Shown piece by piece: positions 18,717 to 28,403 of a DNA stretch of 64,000 nucleotides. How positions within the stretch are numbered: the first letter of the stretch is position 1; each line of letters begins with the position of its first letter. The DNA comes from Porticoccus sp964276025 (GTDB taxonomy: Bacteria; Pseudomonadota; Gammaproteobacteria; Pseudomonadales; Porticoccaceae), in assembly GCA_964276025.1 (NCBI GenBank), contig CAXYDD010000002.1, forward strand, positions 1-64,000, written 5' to 3'. The position numbers and the translations under genes are program-made. A model generated the notes under the pieces. That model had not been told where the DNA came from. It did not search any database and saw only the letters and a program-made list of their open reading frames with translations.

Positions 18717-20486
18717 CTAGTCACTTTTTTTCTTTCTTAAATCTATACTCATCTCTCTTAGTTGTTTTTTATCGACACAACCAGGCGCGTCTGTTAGAAC
18801 ACAAGCGGCTGTTTGGGTTTTAGGGAAAGCAATGACATCTCTAATTGAGTCGTTACCTGTCATCAACATAACTAATCTATCCAACCCGAAAGCTAAACCT
18901 CCATGCGGAGGACAACCATAGCTTAGTGCCTCAAGAAGAAATCCAAATTTTTCTTTGGCTTGTGCATCACTAATGCCTAGTACCTCAAAAACTGTTTTTT
19001 GCATTTCTAAGTTGTCAATACGCATAGAACCACCGCCGAGCTCAGTACCATTGATCACCATATCATAAGCTAACGATAAAGCACTACCAGGGTCATTTTT
19101 TAACTCACTAGGATTGCATGCTGGTTGAGTAAAGGGGTGGTGCAAGGGTGTCCACTCACCATCATCTGTTTTTTCAAACATAGGGAAATCAATAACCCAT
19201 AAGGGAGCCCATTCAGAAGTATATAGATTTAGGTCTTCACCTAATTTTACACGCAAGGCCCCTAAGGCATCAGATACAATTTTATCTTTATCAGCTCCAA
19301 AGAAAATTAGATCTCCATTTTTTGCACCTGTGCGCTGAAGAATTTGCTGGCGAGTATCACGAGGTAAAAATTTAACAATTGGTGACTGTAACCCTTCCTC
19401 TAGATTATCTTTATCGTTAACTTTAATATAAGCCAAACCTTTAGCTCCGTAAATACTAACGAAATTAGTATAGTCATCTATTTTCTTTCGACTAATACTA
19501 TTTCCATTAGGTACGCATATTGCTGCTACTCGGCCTTCAGTATCTCTGGCTGGTCCCGAAAATACCTTAAAGTCTACATCAACCATTAGGTCTTTAATTT
19601 CGATTAACTCCAGTGGAATACGAAGGTCTGGTTTATCGCTACCATATCTATGCATAGCCTCTTGATATGAAATGCGTGGAAAGCTATCTAGATCTACATC
19701 TAATAATTTACTAAAGACACTTCGGATCATCTCTTCACTAACTTCTATTATTTCATCTTCACTGATGAACGAACCCTCTATATCCACTTGCGTAAATTCT
19801 GGTTGACGATCAGCTCGCAAGTCTTCATCACGAAAACATTTTGCAATTTGGTAGTATTTCTCTACACCAGCTATCATAAGTAATTGCTTAAATAATTGTG
19901 GTGATTGGGGAAGAGCAAAGAACTTACCTTCATGTGTTCGACTAGGAACTAAGTAATCTCTTGCTCCTTCTGGTGTTGCTCGAGTTAAAATTGGTGTTTC
20001 AATATCTATGAAATCTCTTTTATCAAGATGATTGCGCATCAAAGAAGTAACTTTCGAGCGAAATATTAAGTTTTTAAGCATTTCTGGACGACGCAAATCC
20101 ATATAGCGATACTTTAAGCGAACATCTTCGCCCACTTTAATATGCTCATCTAATGGAAATGGAGGTGTTTCAGATTTATTAAGTATTTCTAGTATTAATC
20201 CATACACTTCTATCTGCCCTGTTGGCATTTCAGGGTTTATGGTATCAGTGGATCTGGCGCGAACCGTACCTGTGATCTTTAAGACATATTCACTTCGCAT
20301 CAAATCTGCAATATCAAAATACTCTTTACTGTCAGAGTCAAAAACTACCTGAACTATTCCTTCACGATCACGAAGATCAATGAAAATAACGCCGCCGTGA
20401 TCCCTGCGACGGTGTACCCAACCGCAAATTGTAATTTTCTGATCAATATTACTAGAGTCAAGGGCACCACAATAAATTGTTCGCAT
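18717..20486 (-). CDS. aspS: Aspartyl-tRNA synthetase
   Basis: Class II synthetase (589 residues, E. coli 590) charging tRNA-Asp. N-terminal OB anticodon-binding domain (about 1-110, with CGWVHRRRDHGGVIFIDLRD), class II catalytic core with motif 2 FRDEDLRADRQPEFTQ, the bacterial insertion (GAD) domain at about 290-420, and motif 3 GGLAFGLDRLVMLM near the C-terminus. A bacterial-type AspRS; whether it discriminates Asp from Asn tRNA cannot be read from the sequence. Confidence 0.97.
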   Translation of the reverse strand: MRTIYCGALDSSNIDQKITICGWVHRRRDHGGVIFIDLRDREGIVQVVFDSDSKEYFDIADLMRSEYVLKITGTVRARSTDTINPEMPTGQIEVYGLILEILNKSETPPFPLDEHIKVGEDVRLKYRYMDLRRPEMLKNLIFRSKVTSLMRNHLDKRDFIDIETPILTRATPEGARDYLVPSRTHEGKFFALPQSPQLFKQLLMIAGVEKYYQIAKCFRDEDLRADRQPEFTQVDIEGSFISEDEIIEVSEEMIRSVFSKLLDVDLDSFPRISYQEAMHRYGSDKPDLRIPLELIEIKDLMVDVDFKVFSGPARDTEGRVAAICVPNGNSISRKKIDDYTNFVSIYGAKGLAYIKVNDKDNLEEGLQSPIVKFLPRDTRQQILQRTGAKNGDLIFFGADKDKIVSDALGALRVKLGEDLNLYTSEWAPLWVIDFPMFEKTDDGEWTPLHHPFTQPACNPSELKNDPGSALSLAYDMVINGTELGGGSMRIDNLEMQKTVFEVLGISDAQAKEKFGFLLEALSYGCPPHGGLAFGLDRLVMLMTGNDSIRDVIAFPKTQTAACVLTDAPGCVDKKQLREMSIDLRKKKSD

Positions 20487-20606
20487 TATTTTTTCCTGTA
20501 ATGATTAAAGCCCTATGAATAACTATGCTTATATTTAGAAGTTTATCGACAGGCATCCTAAAAAATTTAGCATTATACCTTATGTATAGAAAGGCTAGAA
20601 GAACAG

Positions 20607-20650
20607 TTGTTAGCTCATTTGATAGAGTAGCTTGCTTGTAAAACTATTAT
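20607..20650 (+). other. Possible tRNA-Thr remnant
   Basis: In the 185-base gap between aspS and the HIT gene, the stretch TTGTTAGCTCATTTGATAGA and the following bases up to CTTGTAA resembles the 5' half of a tRNA-Thr(TGT): D-arm GCTC...GAGT and anticodon-loop-like CTTGTAA. The anticodon stem does not pair, and no T-arm or 3' acceptor strand follows, so it cannot be a working tRNA. It may be a decayed gene or chance similarity. Confidence 0.3.
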
Positions 20651-20671
20651 TTGACTTCATTATCAATATAC

Positions 20672-21094
20672 CTAAATAATATTGTATCCCTTTCTAGATA
20701 GAGCTAATACTAAAGATTCTATACGAAATTTCAGATTTTTTTTGTTATATTCAGTTGACGGTTTATTCCCCCAAATAGGGTTAGGCCATGAAATGTCTAT
20801 TTTATAGCGTGCTACGTGATGAAGATGTAACTGAGGAACTATATTGCCTAAAGCAGCGATATTCATTTTATCAGGAGAAAATATTTCTGACATAGCCTCA
20901 GATAATAAGTTCGATTCTTTTATCAGCTGTATTGATTCATCGCTCAATAAATGATGGATTTCAGAGATATTTGGCAACATTGGTACCAAAATAAACCATG
21001 GATAATTAGCATCTTTGTGAATAAGTAGCTGTGAAAGCTCAAATTTACCAATAAATATAGTATCCTTAGTTAATTGGGGATGAATTTTGAACAA
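20672..21094 (-). CDS. HIT-domain protein
   Basis: Small nucleotide-binding/hydrolase protein (140 residues) of the histidine triad superfamily. The motif is QLHLHHVAR (about 88-96), a variant in which glutamine takes the first triad histidine, followed by WPNPIWG, typical of a gammaproteobacterial HIT subfamily. The strand PWFILVPMLPN belongs to the fold. Substrate unknown. Stands alone, divergent from proS. Confidence 0.8.
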   Translation of the reverse strand: MFKIHPQLTKDTIFIGKFELSQLLIHKDANYPWFILVPMLPNISEIHHLLSDESIQLIKESNLLSEAMSEIFSPDKMNIAALGNIVPQLHLHHVARYKIDISWPNPIWGNKPSTEYNKKNLKFRIESLVLALSRKGYNII

Positions 21095-21181
21095 TTTATT
21101 GCTCCTTTACTCTATACCAATATATATGATCACCGTAAAATACCTTTTTTTACGTTTAACCGCCAATAGAAAGAATAAATT

Positions 21182-22936
21182 ATGCGAGCCAGTCAATTCT
21201 TAATCTCAACAAAAAAAGAAAGCCCAGCTGATGCAGAAATAATAAGCCACAAACTGATGCTGCGTGCTGGAATGATTCGAAAGTTAGCGTCTGGATTATA
21301 TACATGGCTTCCAATGGGCTTAATAGTACTACGTAAATTGGAAGCAATAATCAGGGAAGAAATGAACAAGTTGGGGGCACAAGAGGTTTTAATGCCAATT
21401 ATGCAGCCTGCTCATCTATGGGAAGAGTCTGGTCGTTGGGGAAGATATGGTCCAGAACTACTTCGCATTCAAGATAGGCATGAAAGACCCTTCTGTCTTG
21501 GACCAACTCATGAAGAAGTTATTACAGATTTCGTACGGAACGAAATTCATAGCTATAAACAATTACCTTTAATTTTTTATCAAATACAAACTAAGTTTCG
21601 TGATGAGATACGTCCACGTTTTGGTGTAATGCGCTCAAGAGAATTCATTATGAAAGACGCTTATTCATTTCATGTATCTGAAAAAAATCTAAACCAAACT
21701 TATCAGCTGATGCATGAGGCCTATACTAATATATTAAAAAGAATTGGATTAGATTTCAGGGCGGTCCTTGCCGATACGGGAAGTATAGGTGGAAATCGTT
21801 CTCATGAATTCCATGTATTAGCTGAATCAGGTGAAGATTCTATAGCTTTCTCAGATAGGAGTGACTTTGCAGCTAACGTAGAGATGACTGAAGCAGTAAC
21901 TTTAAATCCAAGTAATGCTAAGAAGGAAGAAAAATTACAAGAAATTAAAACAGAAGGACTCAGCAGTATTGAGGAAGTAAGTAAATTTTTGAATGTAGGT
22001 AGATCTAATATCATAAAAACATTAATTGTATTGGGTCAACCAAAAGAAGAATCGCCAGAAGATAGAAGCAAAAAATCCTATACACCCCTTGTAGCATTAG
22101 CTTTACGTGGCGATCATGATCTCAATATTGTCAAGGCTGAAAAAATTAACGGAATTATGTCGCCATTGACTTTTGCAAGCAAAGACATCATCAAAGCGCA
22201 ACTTGGATGCGATATTGGTAGTCTTGGTCCTCTTGAATTAGATATACCTGTTATTGTTGACCGATCTGCAAATCAGTTAACTAGCTTTGTTTGTGGCGCC
22301 AATAAAAATGGGTTGCACTTAACAGGGGTAAACTGGGCGCGTGATTGCAACGCTATAAATGTTGAAGATATAAGGAACGTTACCCAGGGCGATCCTAGTC
22401 CATGTGGTAAAGGATTTTTGGATATTAAACGCGGTATAGAAGTTGGGCATATCTTTCAATTGGGTACTAAGTATAGCGAGGCAATGGATTGCAAAGTTCT
22501 AAATGAGGGGGGTGCTCAACAATCAGTATTTATGGGTTGTTATGGGATTGGAGTAAGTAGAATTGTTGCCGCTGCTGTTGAACAGAATAATGATAGCAAT
22601 GGTATTTTATGGCCTAAAACAATAACACCTTTTCAAATTGCGTTAATCCCTATCAACATACATAAGTCTGAACAAGTAAAGGGTTACTGCGAGGAAATAT
22701 ACAATCAACTTTTAGATATTGGCTTCGATGTCCTCTTTATGGATCAAGAAAAAGCACGCCTAGGGGGAATGCTAACAGATGTAGAGCTAATCGGTTTACC
22801 TCATATGCTGGTTTTAGGAGAAAAAGGTATAGAAAAAGGCATGATAGAGTATCGCAATAGAAGTAATTCTGATAATCAGGACATACCTCTTTCAGAGCTT
22901 AATGAATTTTTAATTAAAAGTATAAATACTAATTGA
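21182..22936 (+). CDS. proS: Prolyl-tRNA synthetase
   Basis: Class II synthetase of the bacterial type (584 residues, E. coli 572). N-terminal catalytic motifs: motif 1 region KLASGLYTWLPMGLIVLRKLE, motif 2 FRDEIRPRFGVMRSREF (about 140-157). An editing/insertion (INS, YbaK-like) domain follows at about 230-390, with KTLIVLGQ. Motif 3 is GCYGIGVSRIVAA, then the anticodon-binding domain ending in HMLVLGEKG. Opposite strand to its neighbours; convergent with secF. Confidence 0.97.
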   Translation: MRASQFLISTKKESPADAEIISHKLMLRAGMIRKLASGLYTWLPMGLIVLRKLEAIIREEMNKLGAQEVLMPIMQPAHLWEESGRWGRYGPELLRIQDRHERPFCLGPTHEEVITDFVRNEIHSYKQLPLIFYQIQTKFRDEIRPRFGVMRSREFIMKDAYSFHVSEKNLNQTYQLMHEAYTNILKRIGLDFRAVLADTGSIGGNRSHEFHVLAESGEDSIAFSDRSDFAANVEMTEAVTLNPSNAKKEEKLQEIKTEGLSSIEEVSKFLNVGRSNIIKTLIVLGQPKEESPEDRSKKSYTPLVALALRGDHDLNIVKAEKINGIMSPLTFASKDIIKAQLGCDIGSLGPLELDIPVIVDRSANQLTSFVCGANKNGLHLTGVNWARDCNAINVEDIRNVTQGDPSPCGKGFLDIKRGIEVGHIFQLGTKYSEAMDCKVLNEGGAQQSVFMGCYGIGVSRIVAAAVEQNNDSNGILWPKTITPFQIALIPINIHKSEQVKGYCEEIYNQLLDIGFDVLFMDQEKARLGGMLTDVELIGLPHMLVLGEKGIEKGMIEYRNRSNSDNQDIPLSELNEFLIKSINTN

Positions 22937-22963
22937 ATAAAGATAACAATCTATTTTTTATAT

Positions 22964-23881
22964 TTAAGGGCGGTCATCAAACTCTATGCCTTCTTTTTCT
23001 GGGGGCATTAAATCCTCACGCTTTAAATATAAAACTAATAACATATTTGAAGCTACGTAAATTGATGAATAGGTCCCGATTAAGACTCCTACCATAAGAG
23101 CAATAGCGAAATTATGAATTAGCTCTCCACCAAAATAGAATAGTGATGATAATACCAGTAATGTGGTTAGGGATGTAACCAATGTCCTACCTAATGTCTG
23201 AGTTAGAGATTCATTGATGACGGCCTCGACTGTTGAAACTCGAAGTAAGCGTAAATTTTCTCTGATTCTATCAGATACAACTATCGTATCATTAAGAGAG
23301 TAACCTATGACTGCTAGTACTGCTGCTAGGACTGAGAGATCAAACTCTAATTCTGTTATAGAAAAAAATCCAAGTGTAATTATTACATCATGCATCAAAG
23401 CAACAACAGCACCTATAGAAAACTTATATTGAAATCGAATAGCTATATACATCATAACCACTAGCAGAGCTACAAGCATACCTAAACCGCCATCCTCTCG
23501 AAGCTCTTCACCAACCTGCGGTCCGACAAAATCCACGCGTCGTAAAGTAACTAAAGGTTGGCTCATGCGTAACGCCTTCAAAACATTATCAGATAATCCA
23601 GCTTCTGGTTTGCCTTGCATTCTTATAAGAACATCTTTTTCTGAACCAAAGTGAACAACAATAGGATTTTCATAACCAGCCGCTGCTAAATAATTCCTTA
23701 TTTCTGTTAGATCAGCTTTGTCCTGATAGCCTACCTCAATCTGAGTTCCACCAGTAAAGTCTAACCCTAAAACCAACCCTTTTGTGGCAAACGAAATAAT
23801 AGATCCAAAGACAAGAAAAATAGAAACTACTGATGCTATTTTTCGCTGACCCATAAAATTGATAATACTAGTATTAACCAT
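22964..23881 (-). CDS. secF: Protein translocase subunit SecF
   Basis: RND-superfamily partner of SecD that aids late protein export using the proton motive force. I chose ATG 23881 (305 residues) because AGGA lies 8 bases upstream and the first residues match SecF N-termini; the frame is open to 23911 but that would overlap secD. Core signatures: LDFTGGTQIEVGY after the first helix, GPQVGEELREDG, and the last five helices including VIGYSLNDTIVVSDRIREN. Ten bases after secD. Confidence 0.95.
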   Translation of the reverse strand: MVNTSIINFMGQRKIASVVSIFLVFGSIISFATKGLVLGLDFTGGTQIEVGYQDKADLTEIRNYLAAAGYENPIVVHFGSEKDVLIRMQGKPEAGLSDNVLKALRMSQPLVTLRRVDFVGPQVGEELREDGGLGMLVALLVVMMYIAIRFQYKFSIGAVVALMHDVIITLGFFSITELEFDLSVLAAVLAVIGYSLNDTIVVSDRIRENLRLLRVSTVEAVINESLTQTLGRTLVTSLTTLLVLSSLFYFGGELIHNFAIALMVGVLIGTYSSIYVASNMLLVLYLKREDLMPPEKEGIEFDDRP

Positions 23882-23891
23882 ATAAAATTTC

Positions 23892-25754
23892 CTAGATTCT
23901 GAGCTTTTCAATAGACCGGTTACCGAAACTCAAATTTACTAAGGCCCTAGTTACGATGATAGCTGTGAACATCGATACTAAAATTCCTATAGAAAGAGTC
24001 ACAGCAAATCCTTGTACTGGCCCTGAACCTATAATGAAAAGAATAACTGCCACGATAAGAGTTGTTACATTAGCATCTACAATTGATACGAAAGCGCGAT
24101 CATAGCCAGCACTAATTGCAGACTGTGGCGGTAATCCATTAGATATCTCTTCTTTGATTCGAGAAAATATAAGTACATTTGCATCCACTGCAATACCTAC
24201 TGTTAAAACAATGCCAGCGATACCTGGCAAAGTTAATGTAGCCTCAAGCATTGACATAAAAGCTACTAAAATTAATAAATTTAAAGTTAAAGCAATGTTA
24301 GCAAAAAGACCAAATATCTTGTAATAAAGAAGCATAAATATGACAACTAAAAACATACCAATTGATACAGACTTAATCCCCAAAGCGATATTTTCTGCGC
24401 CTAAGGACGGGCCAATAGTTCTCTCCTCTACAAAGTACATAGGGGCAGCCATGGCTCCAGCTCTCAAAAACAGTGCTAGCTCAGAGGCTTCCCTTGGTGA
24501 ACTTAATCCAGTAATCTGAAAGCCAACACCAAGAGCACTTTGAATAGTCGCCAAGTTGATAATCTTTTTATCAACATAACGCTCAGAGGCAGCGACTTTT
24601 TTTCCATCGCTATCAATGTTATATTTTGTTCGTACTTTGTATTCGATAAACAAAACACCTAATCGTTGGCCTATATTATTTCTAGTCATGCGATGCATTC
24701 TAGCTCCACCTTGGCTATTCAGAGAGATGTTAACATTAGGTGTTCCTTTTTCATCATAGCCTGCAGAAGCTTTTGAGACATGGTCACCTGTTATTACAAC
24801 TGTTCGCTTAAGGTATGCATCTTTGATTCCTCTATCTCTCACATAGGAATCACTGAACGAAAATTTTTCACGATTGGATGACCCTGGTTTTGCTTCTAAT
24901 CTAAACTCTAAGTTTGCAGTTTTCCCTATAATCCTCTTTGCTGCTGCTGTGTCTTGAACTCCAGGAAGCTCTACAACTATTCTATTTTTCCCCTGTCGCT
25001 GAACAACTGGTTCGGATACTCCAAGCTCGTTAACCCGATTACGTAGTGTTGTAAGATTCTGATTAATTGCATAGTCTTGAATTTTTTTTATCTCCGACTC
25101 TGACATTTTTGAACGAATTACAAAAAACTCATTTTCTTCATTAATGTCTCTAGTAATCCCGGTAAATTTTTGTCGAATAATGCTGCTTGCTTTATCTGCA
25201 TCGGTTTTTGTTTTAAATACAGCAACTATTTGTTTTCTTTTTATCAACTTTATAGACTCGTAACGCACCTTTTCTTCGCGCATAGCGGTCCTTACTTGGC
25301 GAACCATGGTATCCATTTGTTTGCTTATAGCCTCATCTGTATTAACCTCTAGCAAAAAGTGTACGCCACCACGAAGATCTAGGCCAAGTTTCATTGGAGA
25401 GGCTCCAAATCGGGCTAACCATTCGGGAGTAGTAGGTGCTAAATTCAATGCAACAACATATTCTAAACCGAGTTTTTTTTGTATTACTTGTTTAGCATAT
25501 AGCTGTCGATCGATATCTCTCAGCCGAAGAATACCTGTTTCTCCATCTACCTTTGTCCCAAAATAATCTATATCAGCCTCTCTTAGTGCAATCGTAATAT
25601 CATCCATAACTGATTGGTTAATTTCCATTTCTCCACTCTGACCAGAAACCTGAATTGCAGGGTCGGCAGAAAAAAGATTAGGTAATGCGAATGCAATACT
25701 TACAAACACGATTATTAGTATGAAAAGATATGTTCTGAGGGGATAATTGTTCAT
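23892..25754 (-). CDS. secD: Protein translocase subunit SecD
   Basis: Large RND-type partner of SecF (620 residues, E. coli 615). First helix about 8-28, large periplasmic P1 domain with LGLDLRGGVHFLLEV, then ELPGVQDTAAAKRIIGKTAN, and a six-helix membrane domain with PGIAGIVLTVGIAVDANVLI containing the functional aspartate. It lies downstream of queA-tgt as usual, but yajC, normally between tgt and secD, is missing. Confidence 0.97.
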   Translation of the reverse strand: MNNYPLRTYLFILIIVFVSIAFALPNLFSADPAIQVSGQSGEMEINQSVMDDITIALREADIDYFGTKVDGETGILRLRDIDRQLYAKQVIQKKLGLEYVVALNLAPTTPEWLARFGASPMKLGLDLRGGVHFLLEVNTDEAISKQMDTMVRQVRTAMREEKVRYESIKLIKRKQIVAVFKTKTDADKASSIIRQKFTGITRDINEENEFFVIRSKMSESEIKKIQDYAINQNLTTLRNRVNELGVSEPVVQRQGKNRIVVELPGVQDTAAAKRIIGKTANLEFRLEAKPGSSNREKFSFSDSYVRDRGIKDAYLKRTVVITGDHVSKASAGYDEKGTPNVNISLNSQGGARMHRMTRNNIGQRLGVLFIEYKVRTKYNIDSDGKKVAASERYVDKKIINLATIQSALGVGFQITGLSSPREASELALFLRAGAMAAPMYFVEERTIGPSLGAENIALGIKSVSIGMFLVVIFMLLYYKIFGLFANIALTLNLLILVAFMSMLEATLTLPGIAGIVLTVGIAVDANVLIFSRIKEEISNGLPPQSAISAGYDRAFVSIVDANVTTLIVAVILFIIGSGPVQGFAVTLSIGILVSMFTAIIVTRALVNLSFGNRSIEKLRI

Positions 25755-25884
25755 AAAAAATTATTCTTATATAGTTTCTGTATGCATTATAGGCTGAAAA
25801 GATAGATCTTGTGAGGCTTGTTATAAAAATATTCGTTACAAAAGTAAAAATTATTACTTTCTATAAAAGAATTTTTAAATTTAG

Positions 25885-25913
25885 ATAATAAAATCAGGGA
25901 GCTATTCCCCTGA
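25885..25913 (-). terminator. Rho-independent terminator after tgt
   Basis: On the minus strand TCAGGG and CCCTGA form a stem around the loop GAATAGCT, followed by TTTTATTAT. It lies directly downstream of the tgt stop, so secD-secF would need its own promoter in the remaining ~130 bases. Confidence 0.75.
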
Positions 25914-25925
25914 AATTTATAAAAA

Positions 25926-27041
25926 TTATAGCCCCTGCTGTTTATAAAACTCTACTGAGAAATCTTCTAACCTTTGGTTTTCTATTGCATTTCTTATATC
26001 TGCCATCAATGACTGATAATAGTGTAAATTATGTATTGTATTTAGTTGTGCGCCCAATATCTCTTTGCACTTCTCAAGGTGATGAAGATAAGCAAGACTA
26101 AAATTTTTACAGGTATAACAGTCACAATTCGAATCTATCGGATTTGTATCATAACGATATTTTGCATTTTTTATCCTAACTACACCAAAACTTGTAAATA
26201 AGTGGCCATTACGTGCATTCCTTGTTGGCATCACGCAATCAAACATGTCAATGCCACGCTTCACTGCCTCTAATATATCCCAAGGCTTGCCCACACCCAT
26301 TAAATATCGTGGTTTATTTTTTGGCATTTTTGGAGTGGTGCTATCAATAATCCTCAGCATATCCTCCTTTGGCTCTCCAACAGAGAGCCCCCCGATTGCA
26401 TAGCCATCAAATCCTAATTTTTCTAACCCCATTAAAGAAATTTCACGCAAATCCTCATACATACCACCCTGAATAATTCCAAATAATGCAGCTTTACTAC
26501 CACTATGTTTAAGCTTACTTCTCTCTGCCCAGCGCAAGGATAGTTCCATTGATATCTGGGAATCTTTTTTTGAGGCTGGATAAGGTGTGCAGTCATCAAA
26601 AATCATTATAATATCAGCCCCTAAATCTTTTTGGACCTGAATCGAAATTTCTGGATCCAGAAAAATTTGGCTTCCATCGATAGGAGAACGAAAGGAAACC
26701 CCTTTTTCACTTATTTTTCGAATAGACCCTAAACTAAAAACCTGGAATCCACCTGAATCGGTTAATATTGGTCCCTGCCACTGCATAAAGTCATGCAAGT
26801 TTCCGTGTGACTTAATTACATCAGTCCCCGGTCTGAGCATCAAGTGAAATGTATTACCTAGGATTATTTGTGCGCCAATTTCCTTCAGATCTCTGGGCAA
26901 CATGGCCTTGACAGTTCCGCTAGTTCCAACCGGCATAAAAGCTGGTGTTTCAACTTTACCACGAAGAAATTTTAGCTGGCCCCTCCTAGCTTTACCGTCC
27001 TGACTATTAAGCTTAAAGCTCATAGAGCAATTACTACTCAT
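25926..27041 (-). CDS. tgt: Queuine tRNA-ribosyltransferase (TGT)
   Basis: Exchanges guanine 34 for preQ1 in tRNAs with GUN anticodons. I use ATG 27041 (371 residues, E. coli 375), which follows the queA stop closely; an upstream in-frame start would overlap queA by 50 bases. Visible: DSGGFQVFSLG with the first catalytic aspartate, RGIDMFDCVMPTRNARNGHL with the nucleophilic aspartate, and the zinc site CDCYTC plus a histidine downstream (TIHNLHYY). Confidence 0.96.
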   Translation of the reverse strand: MSSNCSMSFKLNSQDGKARRGQLKFLRGKVETPAFMPVGTSGTVKAMLPRDLKEIGAQIILGNTFHLMLRPGTDVIKSHGNLHDFMQWQGPILTDSGGFQVFSLGSIRKISEKGVSFRSPIDGSQIFLDPEISIQVQKDLGADIIMIFDDCTPYPASKKDSQISMELSLRWAERSKLKHSGSKAALFGIIQGGMYEDLREISLMGLEKLGFDGYAIGGLSVGEPKEDMLRIIDSTTPKMPKNKPRYLMGVGKPWDILEAVKRGIDMFDCVMPTRNARNGHLFTSFGVVRIKNAKYRYDTNPIDSNCDCYTCKNFSLAYLHHLEKCKEILGAQLNTIHNLHYYQSLMADIRNAIENQRLEDFSVEFYKQQGL

Positions 27042-27042
27042 T

Positions 27043-28119
27043 TTAATTTTTTCCTGAATATATATCTGTAATCGGTAGCTCTTTATGTGCATCCGGGTTA
27101 TTTATCAAGAACATGGCATCACCATAACTAAAGAACCTATATTTTCTAATTATCGCTTGTTCGTAAGCAGACATTATTCTCGTATATCCGGAGAAAGCAC
27201 AAACTAACATCAGTAGCGTCGATTCAGGTAAATGAAAGTTTGTAACCATCGCATCTACTACCTGAAACTTATAACCTGGATAAATAAATATATCTGTCTC
27301 ACCCTTCATTGGACTTATTTTTCCTCCCAAGGCTGCACTCTCTAAACATCGAACACTTGTTGTACCAATAGCTATTACTCTCCCTCCATTCTTACGAGTA
27401 GCTTCAACCTGCTCACAAACAGATAATGGAACATCTATAACCTCTGAATGCATTACATGATCATAGATACTACTTTCTCGCACTGGCTGAAAGGTTCCAG
27501 AACCAACATGCAAAGTAACATATGCTATATCAACGCCAAGCGATGTCAGCTCTTTTAATATCTCTAAATCAAAATGTAAGCCTGCTGTCGGTGCTGCAAC
27601 TGCACCAGGTATTTTCGCATATACTGTTTGGTATCGCTCTTTATCAACCTCTTCATCAGGCCGATCTATATATGGAGGTAATGGTGTATGCCCTTTTGAC
27701 TCTAGTGCATCTATTGCTAACTGATCACCAGAAAACTTTACTAAATATAAATCTTCTCTTCGCTCTTGGATTAATGCTTCAATGCAGCCATCAAAGATTA
27801 TTTTAGAGCCAATTTTTGGAGATTTACTAGCTCGCAAGTGACCTAGCACTGTTTGCTCATCTATTAGCCTTTCAACTAATAACTCAATTTTTCCCCCAGT
27901 ATCCTTTCTTCCAAACATTCTAGCAGGCATAACTTTAGTATTGTTAAACACCATGAGGTCTCCTGGCTTAACCAAAGAAATAATTTCAGAAAAGGACTGA
28001 TGCTTTATATTATTTGTTTCTTTATCTATCACCATCATCATACTGCCCCTTCTTTCAGGGGCTGGCTCATGTGCTACTAGGTCAGCAGGCAACTTATAAT
28101 TAAATAACTCTCGCTTCAT
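27043..28119 (-). CDS. queA: S-adenosylmethionine:tRNA ribosyltransferase-isomerase
   Basis: Makes epoxyqueuosine from preQ1 at position 34 of tRNA, using the ribosyl group of SAM. 358 residues (E. coli 356). Family blocks: YKLPADLVAHEPAPERRGS at the N-terminus, NNTKVMPARMFGRK, PTAGLHFDLEILKEL, HVGSGTFQPVR and MVTNFHLPESTLLMLVCAF. The tgt gene follows at once, so the two consecutive queuosine steps are co-transcribed. Confidence 0.97.
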   Translation of the reverse strand: MKRELFNYKLPADLVAHEPAPERRGSMMMVIDKETNNIKHQSFSEIISLVKPGDLMVFNNTKVMPARMFGRKDTGGKIELLVERLIDEQTVLGHLRASKSPKIGSKIIFDGCIEALIQERREDLYLVKFSGDQLAIDALESKGHTPLPPYIDRPDEEVDKERYQTVYAKIPGAVAAPTAGLHFDLEILKELTSLGVDIAYVTLHVGSGTFQPVRESSIYDHVMHSEVIDVPLSVCEQVEATRKNGGRVIAIGTTSVRCLESAALGGKISPMKGETDIFIYPGYKFQVVDAMVTNFHLPESTLLMLVCAFSGYTRIMSAYEQAIIRKYRFFSYGDAMFLINNPDAHKELPITDIYSGKN

Positions 28120-28204
28120 AACAATCTTCAGTTTTTTTTAACGTCGCAAGGGTAATAGAAATTTATACTTATAACTAGTGTTCTAAGCGGTAAAATAACT
28201 CAAT

Positions 28205-28232
28205 TTGATTATAGGATAGTCACTGCTATAAT
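28205..28232 (+). promoter_or_regulatory. Sigma-70 promoter of tRNA-Leu
   Basis: TTGATT (28205-28210) and a perfect TATAAT (28227-28232), 16 bases apart, end 10 bases before the tRNA. Well placed for a stable-RNA promoter. Confidence 0.7.
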
Positions 28233-28242
28233 CCTGCCCCAT

Positions 28243-28326
28243 GCCAGAGTGGTGAAATTGGTATACACAGGGGATTCAAAATCCCCCGCCCTTAAAAGCG
28301 TGCCGGTTCGAGTCCGGCCTCTGGTA
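28243..28326 (+). tRNA. tRNA-Leu (anticodon CAA), CCA not encoded
   Basis: Acceptor GCCAGAG pairs with CTCTGGT (first pair G-T). The long variable arm (CCGCCCTTAAAAGCGT) marks a class II tRNA, and the anticodon loop TTCAAAA gives CAA, reading TTG codons. T-arm GCCGGTTCGAGTCCGGC. Discriminator A is followed by CTA instead of CCA, so the 3' end must be completed by the CCA-adding enzyme. Confidence 0.95.
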
Positions 28327-28403
28327 CTATTATATGTATAATGCTTTCTTATACTCCAATTATTAACAAATCTGGAATAGAGGCTATCTGAAGGAATTTT
28401 TTA

